Assembly (NCBI GenBank): GCA_019794795.1
Contig: JAIMFC010000006.1
Location: 62,001 to 126,000 of the forward strand
Reading direction: 5' to 3'
Length of the DNA stretch: 64,000 bases
Origin: Streptococcus gallolyticus
Lineage (GTDB): Bacteria > Bacillota > Bacilli > Lactobacillales > Streptococcaceae
The notes under the pieces: model-generated
What the model was told of the DNA's origin: nothing
Database searches by the model: none
Seen by the model: only the letters and a program-made list of their open reading frames with translations
In this document: piece by piece, positions 27,178-35,205 of the stretch
How the letters are laid out: each line of letters begins with the position of its first letter
Position numbering within the stretch: position 1 is the stretch's first letter
Translations under genes and position numbers: made by a program

Positions 27178-28403
27178 AAGAATATTTTTATAAGTCTGCA
27201 AATGTTACCTACTATATGGAAAATAATGAGTTCTTTAAAAACAGTGAACAGCTGACTTTGATTGAAGAGGATAAAACTTTTGATATTACTGATTTTAAAA
27301 AGTTAATTCAACAAGATTTGAACGCTATTCTTCATACAAAGTTTGACAATATAGTACTGTTAGCTGGTGCTGGAGCTTCAGTTGTAGTTGAAAACGATGT
27401 AATAAATAACGCATTTGGAAAGACTGTAGCAATGATTGCTCAAGATGTTTTTGAACAACTGAATGAACGGAGTGACATATATTCGCTGGTCCAATTATCA
27501 AAAATTATTGATTTTGGTAATATCACTAAAAAAATTACTGATGATAATAATGTTGAAATAGAGATTTTAAGTGAAGATTTTAATTTAGAGGACTTTTTAT
27601 CCAGCTTACAACACTATGCTCCATATGTAAAAAGAGGAAAGGTAAAATATGAAAAGTCGCTCAATACTATTCTTAAAATTATAAAGAAAAATACTGACTA
27701 TAGCTATGATAGGAATAAGTTAAAACATGGTGCTATTTTAAACATATTGATTAAAAAAATTAAGTCTCCCAATAAGCTTTCAGTAGTTACAACAAATTAT
27801 GATACTTTATTTGAGGAGGCAGGGGCGAAATTGAATTATATAATATTTGATGGTTTTAATTTTGTTGAAGATCCAAAATTTGAGAGTGATATTTTTGATT
27901 GGAATCTTATTAGAGAAGTGCCAATAATGAAAACGAGCGAGTTAGAGTACAGGGACAAAGTGTTTAATCTAATTAAGATTCACGGTTCTCTGACTTGGGA
28001 AAGAGGTGAAGACGGAAATATTTATAGGAAAAAGAAAAATGCAATTAACAATATCAATAATACGGTGATGATTTTTCCAAGTTCTGATAAATATGCTCAG
28101 AGCTATCAGGAACCATATTTTGAACTATTTACTAAATTCCAGGAATTATTAAAAAAGCAAAATACACTACTGATTACGACGGGATTTAGCTTTTCGGACA
28201 ATCACATTTCTAAAATGATTACACAAGCGATCAAAAATAACTCTGGTTTAACGGTAGTAGTTTCTGACTTTAACATTGATCAACAAAATGATAATTGGAA
28301 AGAAATAACGCATCTAATGGAAGTACATAATCCAATTGTCTTTTTAAAGGCTACATTAAATGATGGATTAACAGAGTATTTAGGTGGTAAATATGCGGAT
28401 TGA
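27174..28403 (+). CDS. SIR2-domain defence protein (SIR2-HerA system)
   Basis: 409 residues with a SIR2-like fold: LLAGAGAS (about residues 61-68, NAD-binding), VTTNYDTLFEEAG (about 205) and IKIHGSLTW (about 268), plus a C-terminal LLITTGFSFSDNHI strand. In SIR2-HerA anti-phage systems this protein works with a HerA translocase and depletes NAD+ during infection. Here it directly precedes herA, with overlap, and follows pezT by ATGA overlap. The gene is more AT-rich than the conjugation genes, consistent with acquisition as cargo. Function is inferred from domain pairing. Confidence 0.87.
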   Translation: MKEYFYKSANVTYYMENNEFFKNSEQLTLIEEDKTFDITDFKKLIQQDLNAILHTKFDNIVLLAGAGASVVVENDVINNAFGKTVAMIAQDVFEQLNERSDIYSLVQLSKIIDFGNITKKITDDNNVEIEILSEDFNLEDFLSSLQHYAPYVKRGKVKYEKSLNTILKIIKKNTDYSYDRNKLKHGAILNILIKKIKSPNKLSVVTTNYDTLFEEAGAKLNYIIFDGFNFVEDPKFESDIFDWNLIREVPIMKTSELEYRDKVFNLIKIHGSLTWERGEDGNIYRKKKNAINNINNTVMIFPSSDKYAQSYQEPYFELFTKFQELLKKQNTLLITTGFSFSDNHISKMITQAIKNNSGLTVVVSDFNIDQQNDNWKEITHLMEVHNPIVFLKATLNDGLTEYLGGKYAD

Positions 28404-30012
28404 AGATTTTTATGATGAGTTAGATAAGAGTAATTTTTATTTAGGTATGGTGTCGCAAGTATACCGTAGTAATATAGTTATTCAAGTTGAGAATCTTACA
28501 TTATTAGCTTTTAAAAAGCTAAAGAATACAGCTATAATTCCTAATACAATAAATTATTTTGTAGCTATAGATTCAAATGATGGAATTTACTTTGGAGAAT
28601 TATTTCAGTCAAAGATACAAAATGGAGTGAATTCTCATGAAATGGTAGCAAAGGGATTTCAAGAAAATGTTTATCCAGAATTAAATATTGATATTTTAGG
28701 TTTTATACCAATCGGTGATAAATTTTTCAAGTTACCTGGGACTCATACTGTAGGATTAACTGATAAAGTCTACATAGCAGATAGAAATATAATTGAACAT
28801 TTCGTATCCTCGATAGAAGTTAAACCAAATTCGGAGAAAAAATTATCATCCTTTTCAAATCTATCGTTAAATTCTCAAAATTACCCTATTTCCTTTCAGC
28901 CTAGAACTTTATTTGACAGACATTTATTAACCATTGGTACAACTAATAGTGGAAAATCAACATCTGCATTGTCGATATTAGATAAATTAATAAGTAATAA
29001 TATACGTACTTTGATTATTGATCCTACCGGTGAATATAGCTTATCTTTTTCAGAAGATGAAGTTGATAAATACGTTTTAGGAGAAAAAGCGTTTGTTCCT
29101 GTATCTGAATTGTCAATGCAGCAATGGTCAATATTATTTGAAACCAATGATGGTACTCAACCTGCTGTTTTAGCAGAAGCAATTAGAGGCTTAAGATATC
29201 AATTGAAGCAGGGATTAACAGGACCATATGTAAAAATTGGTAAGTCAGTAAACGTTGTAGAAAGAGAATTAAATCAGCTAACATCTAATGATAAAGATTT
29301 CGATTTATCACTTTTAAGTGAGCAGATAGCTAATGAAACAACTCAACAAACAAATTCTGGTGTGTATAGGGCAGATGCATTTAATTTTGGTATAAATCAA
29401 TATCTGATACAAAAGGTAAATTATAAATTAGCTAATACAAATTTTAAAACATTCTTTAGTTCTCAAAAAGAGAACTTATTAGATATTATTAAAAATTTTG
29501 CAACCACATCGAAAAAATCTCTTTATATAGATGCATCAAGAATTGGTACTACAGATGGTATTGGTGGGATGATAATTGATTTGGTAACAAATTTTTTATT
29601 AAACATCCCCAAAAATGAGATCAATTCATTCGTAATTTTTATTGATGAGGTACACCGATATACAAAATCTAATAACATAGGAGAGACATCATTTTATACG
29701 GGGTTAACAGGAATTGCAAGAGAAGGTCGTAAAAAAGGTATATTTCTTTTTTTAACGACACAGAATCCTAATGATGTTGATAAAATTCTATTAGGTCAAA
29801 TTGGTACGTTACTTATTCACCGTTTAACAGCTATTGATGAAATTAGAGCAATTAGTAATCATTTATCTGAGCAGCAGATTGCACAAGTCAGGAAATTGAA
29901 TACTGGTGAAGCAGTATTAACTAGTATAAATTTACTCAAAGATTTATATCTTGAGATTGAAAAATGTGATAGAGTACATATGAATGATACTCCAAGTCTA
30001 TGGCAAGATTGA
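28393..30012 (+). CDS. herA: HerA-type ATPase of SIR2-HerA defence system
   Basis: 539 residues from ATG 28393, within the end of the SIR2 gene (GTG 28384 is an alternative). A HerA/FtsK-superfamily hexameric ATPase: Walker A GTTNSGKST (about residue 178), Walker B SFVIFIDEVHRY (about 413), LTTQNPNDV sensor, and an N-terminal HAS-barrel-like region (QVENLTLLAFKKL). In SIR2-HerA defence the two proteins form one complex. Both ATPase motifs are intact. A terminator follows at 30063. Confidence 0.87.
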   Translation: MRIEDFYDELDKSNFYLGMVSQVYRSNIVIQVENLTLLAFKKLKNTAIIPNTINYFVAIDSNDGIYFGELFQSKIQNGVNSHEMVAKGFQENVYPELNIDILGFIPIGDKFFKLPGTHTVGLTDKVYIADRNIIEHFVSSIEVKPNSEKKLSSFSNLSLNSQNYPISFQPRTLFDRHLLTIGTTNSGKSTSALSILDKLISNNIRTLIIDPTGEYSLSFSEDEVDKYVLGEKAFVPVSELSMQQWSILFETNDGTQPAVLAEAIRGLRYQLKQGLTGPYVKIGKSVNVVERELNQLTSNDKDFDLSLLSEQIANETTQQTNSGVYRADAFNFGINQYLIQKVNYKLANTNFKTFFSSQKENLLDIIKNFATTSKKSLYIDASRIGTTDGIGGMIIDLVTNFLLNIPKNEINSFVIFIDEVHRYTKSNNIGETSFYTGLTGIAREGRKKGIFLFLTTQNPNDVDKILLGQIGTLLIHRLTAIDEIRAISNHLSEQQIAQVRKLNTGEAVLTSINLLKDLYLEIEKCDRVHMNDTPSLWQD

Positions 30013-30062
30013 AAATCTAGTTGGAGAGTTATATTTATTGATTTTGTTACATCTTCATTTCT

Positions 30063-30085
30063 GAGAGCTTAGGCTCTCTTTTTTC
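30063..30085 (+). terminator. Terminator of the pezAT-SIR2-herA operon
   Basis: GAGAGC / GCTCTC stem with a 4-nt loop followed by TTTTTT, about 50 bases after the herA stop. Confidence 0.85.
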
Positions 30086-30102
30086 TTACCCTCTATTTCA
30101 TG

Positions 30103-30137
30103 TTGTGATACCTTTTCCAAATCATCATTGCTATTCT
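30103..30137 (+). promoter_or_regulatory. Shared ICE promoter motif, copy 4 (mobilisation operon)
   Basis: TTGTGATA at 30103-30110, CCAAA at 30117-30121 and TATTCT at 30132-30137, once more 23 nt after TTGTGA. Predicted leader of about 250 nt through the candidate oriT to the first mob gene. Confidence 0.6.
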
Positions 30138-30395
30138 TTTGTTATTCCTAAGAAAATCAAACCTTGATTTTTCACTGGGGGTTTGGGGGCGGAGCCACCA
30201 AGTTATCTTATCGTTGGCTGTCAAAACTGGAAGGTTTTCGTCAGCTGGCGATATGATTTTTGGGATATTGTGTCCACAATATCTGAGCTCGCAAAAGCCG
30301 AAAAGGGAAGATTTGAGGCTTTTAGGGAGCCCCCGTATCAGATATGGTATCGGTGCTAACCCGCTAGAGGGAAATGTGAGAAGGAGTGTATCATC
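30138..30395 (+). other. Candidate oriT region
   Basis: A ~260-bp non-coding stretch directly upstream of the relaxosome genes, the usual place for an ICE transfer origin. It holds an 8-bp hairpin AAAATCAA/TTGATTTT (30153-30171), a G-rich tract (30176-30190), a perfect 9-bp inverted repeat GATATTGTG/CACAATATC (30264-30283), and GTATC repeats around 30332-30350. No nick sequence known to me is recognised, so placement rests on context and inverted repeats. A 86-codon open frame here looks spurious. Confidence 0.5.
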
Positions 30396-30758
30396 ATGAC
30401 AGAAAGTTATCGGACAATTCGTAAGGAAATCAACTTGACGCTTGAGGAATTTGAGCAGATTCAACTACTGATGAGAAAGGAGAATGCGGAGCAGTTTTCT
30501 CCCTTTGTTAGACAAAAACTATTGGACATTGTCAATAACAAGGATGACATCAGAGATTGGTTTATTCTGTGGCAATCTCAAAAAATAGAACAAATCAGTA
30601 GAGATATTTTACAGGTAGCAACTCTAGCGGAACGAGGCCATCAGGTCACGTCAGAACACTTAAGAATTATATTGACTTGTGTTCAAGAACTGATGACAGA
30701 AGTAGAGAAGGCAGTACCACTCAGTTCAGAATTTCGAGATAAGTATATGGGAGGTTAG
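30396..30758 (+). CDS. Relaxosome accessory protein (MobC/RHH-like)
   Basis: 120 residues with an N-terminal stretch (YRTIRKEINLTLEEFEQIQLLM) typical of ribbon-helix-helix/MobC-type DNA-binding proteins that help the relaxase load at oriT. It is followed two bases later by a second, better MobC candidate, and the relaxase overlaps that. AAGGAG ribosome site. The pairing of two RHH-like genes before a relaxase is common in streptococcal ICEs. Confidence 0.7.
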   Translation: MTESYRTIRKEINLTLEEFEQIQLLMRKENAEQFSPFVRQKLLDIVNNKDDIRDWFILWQSQKIEQISRDILQVATLAERGHQVTSEHLRIILTCVQELMTEVEKAVPLSSEFRDKYMGG

Positions 30759-30760
30759 AT

Positions 30761-31126
30761 ATGGAAAATCGTTATCGAACCAATCTCAAAAAAGTCTTTT
30801 TAACAGACCAGGAACTTGCGAACCTGAACAATCATATTAGCCAAAGTTCTTGTCAAAATTTTTCTGCTTATGCCAGAAAGGTTTTGCTTAATCCAAATAT
30901 GACCTTTTTAACAATTGATACCAGTAACTACCAAGACTTGGTTTTTGAATTACGTCGAATTGGCAATAACATTAACCAGATAGCTAAAACAGTCAATCAG
31001 ACAAAACTTCTGACAGTAGAGCAGCGAGATAATTTGAAAACGGGCATAGGTCAGCTGATTGCGGAAGTTGATAAGGACTTCTATGTCAAGTGTCAAAAGT
31101 TGAGAGAATTTTATGGTAGTCACTAA
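30761..31126 (+). CDS. mobC: MobC-type relaxosome protein
   Basis: 121 residues. N-terminal RHH-like region (YRTNLKKVFLTDQELANLN) and the conserved MobC signature ELRRIGNNINQIAKTVNQ in the second half. MobC proteins bind oriT and assist nicking by the relaxase. Starts two bases after the preceding gene, and the relaxase ATG lies 14 bases inside its 3' end. Confidence 0.85.
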   Translation: MENRYRTNLKKVFLTDQELANLNNHISQSSCQNFSAYARKVLLNPNMTFLTIDTSNYQDLVFELRRIGNNINQIAKTVNQTKLLTVEQRDNLKTGIGQLIAEVDKDFYVKCQKLREFYGSH

Positions 31127-32996
31127 ACATTTTGCGGTTCATGGCAACAAATACCGTAAAAGTCTTATCAAGTATATTCTAAATCCAGCTAAGACTGACC
31201 AACTCAAATTGGTTTCAGATTTTGGAATGAGCAATTACCTCGACTTCCCTAATTATGAAGAAATAGTTGAGATGTATCAGGCAAACTTTGTCAATAATGA
31301 TAGGCTTTATGATTCGAGAAATGACCGGCAACAAATCAAGCAAAATAAAATTCATGCTCATCATCTTATCCAGTCATTCTCACCTGAGGATAATCTTACA
31401 CCTGAAGAAATCAATCGTATTGGTTATGAGACGATAAAGGAGTTGACTGGCGGAAACTTTCGCTTTATTGTGACAACCCATACGGATAGGTTGCATGTTC
31501 ATAACCATATCCTCATCAATTCTGTTGACCTCAATTCTCATAAGAAACTCAAATGGGATTATGCTCAGGAGAGAAATTTACGGATGATTTCTGACCGTCT
31601 TTCCAAAGAAGCAGGTGCCAAAATTATCACACCGAACCGTTATTCTCATGAGAAGTTTGTGACCTATCGCAAAAGTAATCACAAATTTGAATTGAAGCAA
31701 CGTCTTTATTTTCTGATGGAGAATAGTAAGGATTTTGACGACTTTTTATCCAAGGCAGAAGCATTGAATGTTCAGATTGATTTTTCAAGAAAATACGCTC
31801 GTTTTTTGATGACGGATATGCCCATGAAGCGAGTTATTCGAGGCAAGCAACTAGATAAACGTCAACCCTATACCGAGGAATACTTTCGAGAGCACTTTGC
31901 CAAGCGAGCGATTGAGCAATGTTTAGATTTTCTCTTACCCAGAGTTCGTGACCTTTCACAACTTTTGGAGTTTGCAAGAGAACTCAACCTTGCTATGTCT
32001 CTAAAACAAAAGAATGTGGCGTTTACTCTAACAAAAAATAGTCAGAGCATTACAGTCAATAATCAAAAAGTCAGTTCCAAAAATCTCTACGATGTTCAAT
32101 TTTTCGAAACTTACTTTGAGAAACGTGGAGAAGTTCCTGATATTGACCAGTCGCAACTTATTTCCGACTTTGAGGGATATTGTGAGGAACAAGATAAGGA
32201 AAAGCTAGCTTATGAAGACTTGCAAGAGGCTTATCAGGCATTTAAGGAGAAAAGAGACCAGGTTCAAGAGTTTGATGTCGTCTTAGCTGACCATCAGATT
32301 GATAAGTTAGTCAAAGATGGTCTCTTTATCAGAATGAACTACGGCGTTAAAAAAGATGGCTTGGTCTTTATCCCAAACCGTCATTTAGATATTAAAGAGA
32401 CAGAGAGTGGTAAACACTACCATGCCTTTATCCGTGAGACCGCACAATTTTTCATTTACAATAAGGAGGCGTCCGAACTCAATCGCTATATGCGAGGGCG
32501 TGAACTCATTCGTCAGTTAACCAATGATAGCCAGACTATCTCTAAAAGAAAAAGACCGACCATTGACACACTTAAGAAAAAGATTGAAGAGATTAATCTT
32601 CTTATTGAGTTGGGTACGGAGAATAAGTCTTATCAAGATATTAAAGACGAGATTATTAAGGATATTGCTCAATTAGATTTGACCATTACAGAGATTCAGG
32701 AACACATAGATCATCTCAACAAGGTTGCGGAAGTCTTGCTTAACCTGGACAATAACGATATAGAGAACCGCCGCTTGGCCAAATATGACTATGCCAAGAT
32801 GAATCTAACTGCGGCTATAAAACTGGAACAAGTTGAGAAAGAAATCGAAATCTATCAAATTAAGTTAGATAAGTCAATAGATGATTATGAGTATTTAATA
32901 AGGAGGTTGGAAAAGTTTGTCAAAATTTTAAATGAAATAGACTCAAGCAAGGATGAACTAAAATTTGAACACAGTGAAAAAAATGTGAAAGAATAG
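31113..32996 (+). CDS. MOBP-type relaxase
   Basis: 627-residue relaxase/mobilisation nuclease of the VirD2-like family that nicks oriT and pilots the strand into the recipient. The metal-binding histidine triad is in HTDRLHVHNHILIN (about residues 120-133). The catalytic tyrosine is probably among the N-terminal tyrosines (GNKYRKSLIKYIL, residues ~11-21). The C-terminal half is helical and coiled. It overlaps mobC, so the three mob genes form one operon. No stop or frameshift; probably functional. Confidence 0.88.
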   Translation: MVVTKHFAVHGNKYRKSLIKYILNPAKTDQLKLVSDFGMSNYLDFPNYEEIVEMYQANFVNNDRLYDSRNDRQQIKQNKIHAHHLIQSFSPEDNLTPEEINRIGYETIKELTGGNFRFIVTTHTDRLHVHNHILINSVDLNSHKKLKWDYAQERNLRMISDRLSKEAGAKIITPNRYSHEKFVTYRKSNHKFELKQRLYFLMENSKDFDDFLSKAEALNVQIDFSRKYARFLMTDMPMKRVIRGKQLDKRQPYTEEYFREHFAKRAIEQCLDFLLPRVRDLSQLLEFARELNLAMSLKQKNVAFTLTKNSQSITVNNQKVSSKNLYDVQFFETYFEKRGEVPDIDQSQLISDFEGYCEEQDKEKLAYEDLQEAYQAFKEKRDQVQEFDVVLADHQIDKLVKDGLFIRMNYGVKKDGLVFIPNRHLDIKETESGKHYHAFIRETAQFFIYNKEASELNRYMRGRELIRQLTNDSQTISKRKRPTIDTLKKKIEEINLLIELGTENKSYQDIKDEIIKDIAQLDLTITEIQEHIDHLNKVAEVLLNLDNNDIENRRLAKYDYAKMNLTAAIKLEQVEKEIEIYQIKLDKSIDDYEYLIRRLEKFVKILNEIDSSKDELKFEHSEKNVKE

Positions 32997-33032
32997 CATT
33001 TTTCGGATTTATTGATACCAAATATTGAGTAC

Positions 33033-33063
33033 TCTGAAGAAATTCTGAAATAAAATTGATAAA
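33033..33063 (+). promoter_or_regulatory. Candidate NisR box/promoter before the nisP-like gene
   Basis: TCT-N8-TCT at 33033-33046, within TCTGAAGAAATTCTGAAAT, the pattern bound by NisR in nisin promoters. A weak -10-like GATAAA lies around 33058-33063. The same sequence, nearly identical over 19 bp, precedes the nisF-like gene at 36658. Confidence 0.6.
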
Positions 33064-33092
33064 AAGGAATAAAAAACTAAGGAGATGATATT

Positions 33093-34466
33093 ATGAAAAA
33101 GATAGGCTTATTGTCGAATGTTTTTATATCATTGTTTATTGTTATATTAGCTAGCGGTTCTGTGTCATCAGGAGTAAGTGCTAATGAAAATAAGGAAATT
33201 AGTTATAATGTTTTAGTTAGTGAAAATAAATCTATTGAGGATGTAGAAGATGTTTTACAAAGTCAAGGAATTAAAGTTACTGATAAAATACCTGAAATAA
33301 ATTTTTTAACTATTTCTACCGAAAAAAGTGAAGATACAATAAAAAAAGAAAACTCTAATTATATTGATGACATAGTTATAGATAATACTATGACTGTAAA
33401 GCCTAATATTACTTATTTGTATGGGGACAAGGTTTATACAAATACTAATTTAGATTTTTGGGGAAATCAGTGGGATATGCAAAAGAGTATTAGTACTGGA
33501 AGTAAATTTCAACATAAGTCTTCTGGTAAAGCAACAATTGGTGTAATAGATTCTGGTATTACATATGATAATCCAGATATTTATTCATACATTATTTCAG
33601 TACAAAATTTCACATCAGATTTGGAAACAGGAATAGTTGATAACCAAAATGTTGTAGATAAAATTGGCCATGGGACCTCTGTTGTGGGACAAATTTCATC
33701 AAGTGGAGAATATTTAGGGATAGCACCTGACATGAAAATACGAATGTATCGTGTTTTTGATGAAGGGAATGCTCAAGACCAATGGATTCTCAAAGCGCTC
33801 ATTCAAGCAGCAAAAGATGATGTTGATGTTATTAACCTTAGTTTAGGAGAATATTTGTTAAGAGATTCCACTGATGAAGATGATGATACAGCTTTGATCA
33901 ATATCTATCAACGGGCAATTAATTATGCTCATAATCAAGGTTCCGTTGTCGTTGCTTCAGTAGGTGATGAAGGGATGGATTTACAGAATCAAGATGAATT
34001 AAAAAACTATCTTGGTAGTTTAAGAGGAAAAGATTATAGTCAAGTTGATGGAACTGTACAAGATATTCCGGCTGAATTAGACAATGTTGTTACAGTTGGT
34101 TCAGTAGATGATAATGATCTTGTATCTAGTTTCTCAAATCAAGGGAATGGCGACATTGATATCTATGCAACAGGAGGTGGAAGTCAAGCGCTTTCTAAAG
34201 TAGGATATGATAAATGGGTAGCTGATAAATTATATGAAAAAGAATGGATTCTTGTTCCAACGCTTGAAGGAAAGTATACATATGCATATGGGACTTCAAT
34301 TTCGACTCCTAAAGTCTCTGCAGCTTTAGGATTGATTATAGAAAAGTATAATTTGAAGGACCAACCAGATGAAGCTATTCGAATTTTATATGATAATTGT
34401 TTTCTTAGTAATAATGGAAACAATGGACAAATTAGGCTACTAAATATTACAAATTTTGTGCAATAA
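33093..34466 (+). CDS. nisP: Lantibiotic leader peptidase-like subtilase (NisP-like)
   Basis: 457-residue secreted S8 (subtilisin) protease. A signal peptide ends near VSANE, a prodomain-like region follows, then the catalytic Asp in GVIDSGI, His in IGHGTSVVG and Ser in YGTSISTPKVSAA. In nisin clusters NisP removes the leader from modified precursor outside the cell. Differences from NisP: no LPXTG anchor or membrane tail, and the oxyanion-hole position reads SVGDEG rather than the usual GNxG (Asn replaced by Asp). No lantibiotic precursor gene is nearby. It may be a degraded protease, or process an externally encoded peptide. Confidence 0.8.
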   Translation: MKKIGLLSNVFISLFIVILASGSVSSGVSANENKEISYNVLVSENKSIEDVEDVLQSQGIKVTDKIPEINFLTISTEKSEDTIKKENSNYIDDIVIDNTMTVKPNITYLYGDKVYTNTNLDFWGNQWDMQKSISTGSKFQHKSSGKATIGVIDSGITYDNPDIYSYIISVQNFTSDLETGIVDNQNVVDKIGHGTSVVGQISSSGEYLGIAPDMKIRMYRVFDEGNAQDQWILKALIQAAKDDVDVINLSLGEYLLRDSTDEDDDTALINIYQRAINYAHNQGSVVVASVGDEGMDLQNQDELKNYLGSLRGKDYSQVDGTVQDIPAELDNVVTVGSVDDNDLVSSFSNQGNGDIDIYATGGGSQALSKVGYDKWVADKLYEKEWILVPTLEGKYTYAYGTSISTPKVSAALGLIIEKYNLKDQPDEAIRILYDNCFLSNNGNNGQIRLLNITNFVQ

Positions 34467-34506
34467 TAGTGTAAAATAGTAGTATGAGATAAAAGAGGTA
34501 CCTAGT

Positions 34507-35205
34507 ATGTATAAGATTTTGGTAGTTGATGATGATTTTGAAATTGTAAAACTGATGCGAACAATTTTAGAAATGAAAAACTATAATGTGACGACTTATC
34601 AAGAAGTTAGGCTTCCTATAAAAATAAGTGATTTTGATGGATTTGATTTAATATTGCTTGATGTTATGATGCCAAATGTTGATGGTCTGCAAATCTGTAA
34701 ACAGATTCGTAAATCAGTATCCTCTCCGATTATTTTTGTCAGTGCAAAAGATTCTGAAGATGATATTGTATCTGGCTTAAATCTCGGTGGTGACGATTAT
34801 ATCACAAAGCCATTTAGTGTTAATCAACTAGTTGCTAAGGTTGCAGCGCATTTAAAACGAGAAGAACGTTATAGAAATGCTGAATCTAATGAATCTGTTA
34901 TTCGAGAATTACTTCCACTAACATTTTACCTTCAAGAAAAACTCGTGTGTGTTAATGGTGAAGCTATTTCTCTTACTAAAAGGGAATATGATATTTTAGA
35001 GCTATTATCTAGTAAGACAAATAAGGTTTATACAAGAGAAGAAATCTATGAATGTGTCTATGATGATGAAGCAGATGCATTATTTCGTTCAATTTCGGAA
35101 TACATTTATCAAATTAGAGTCAAGTTTGGTCCCTATGGAATTAATCCCATTAAAACAATAAGGGGGATGGGATATAAGTGGAATGATGAAAAGGTATTCA
35201 ATTAA
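34507..35205 (+). CDS. nisR: NisR-like response regulator
   Basis: 232-residue OmpR-family regulator: acidic pocket VVDDD near the N-terminus, phospho-acceptor Asp in LILLDVMMPNVDG (about residue 54), Lys in YITKPFSV and a C-terminal winged helix (SLTKREYDILELL, IRGMGYKW). Overlaps the kinase gene by 23 bases, so the pair is coupled. By context it responds to a nisin-type lantibiotic and drives the immunity genes through the TCT-N8-TCT boxes. Confidence 0.85.
   Translation: MYKILVVDDDFEIVKLMRTILEMKNYNVTTYQEVRLPIKISDFDGFDLILLDVMMPNVDGLQICKQIRKSVSSPIIFVSAKDSEDDIVSGLNLGGDDYITKPFSVNQLVAKVAAHLKREERYRNAESNESVIRELLPLTFYLQEKLVCVNGEAISLTKREYDILELLSSKTNKVYTREEIYECVYDDEADALFRSISEYIYQIRVKFGPYGINPIKTIRGMGYKWNDEKVFN

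Noticed and set aside
30139..30464. Short open frames on both strands between herA and the mob genes.
   Set aside because: No ribosome sites, odd composition, and they cover the inverted repeats of the candidate oriT.
33053..33092. Assigning the nis-like genes to the S. suis SalKR system.
   Set aside because: The neighbouring NisI-like lipoprotein and the P-R-K-F-E-G-I order fit the nisin type better.
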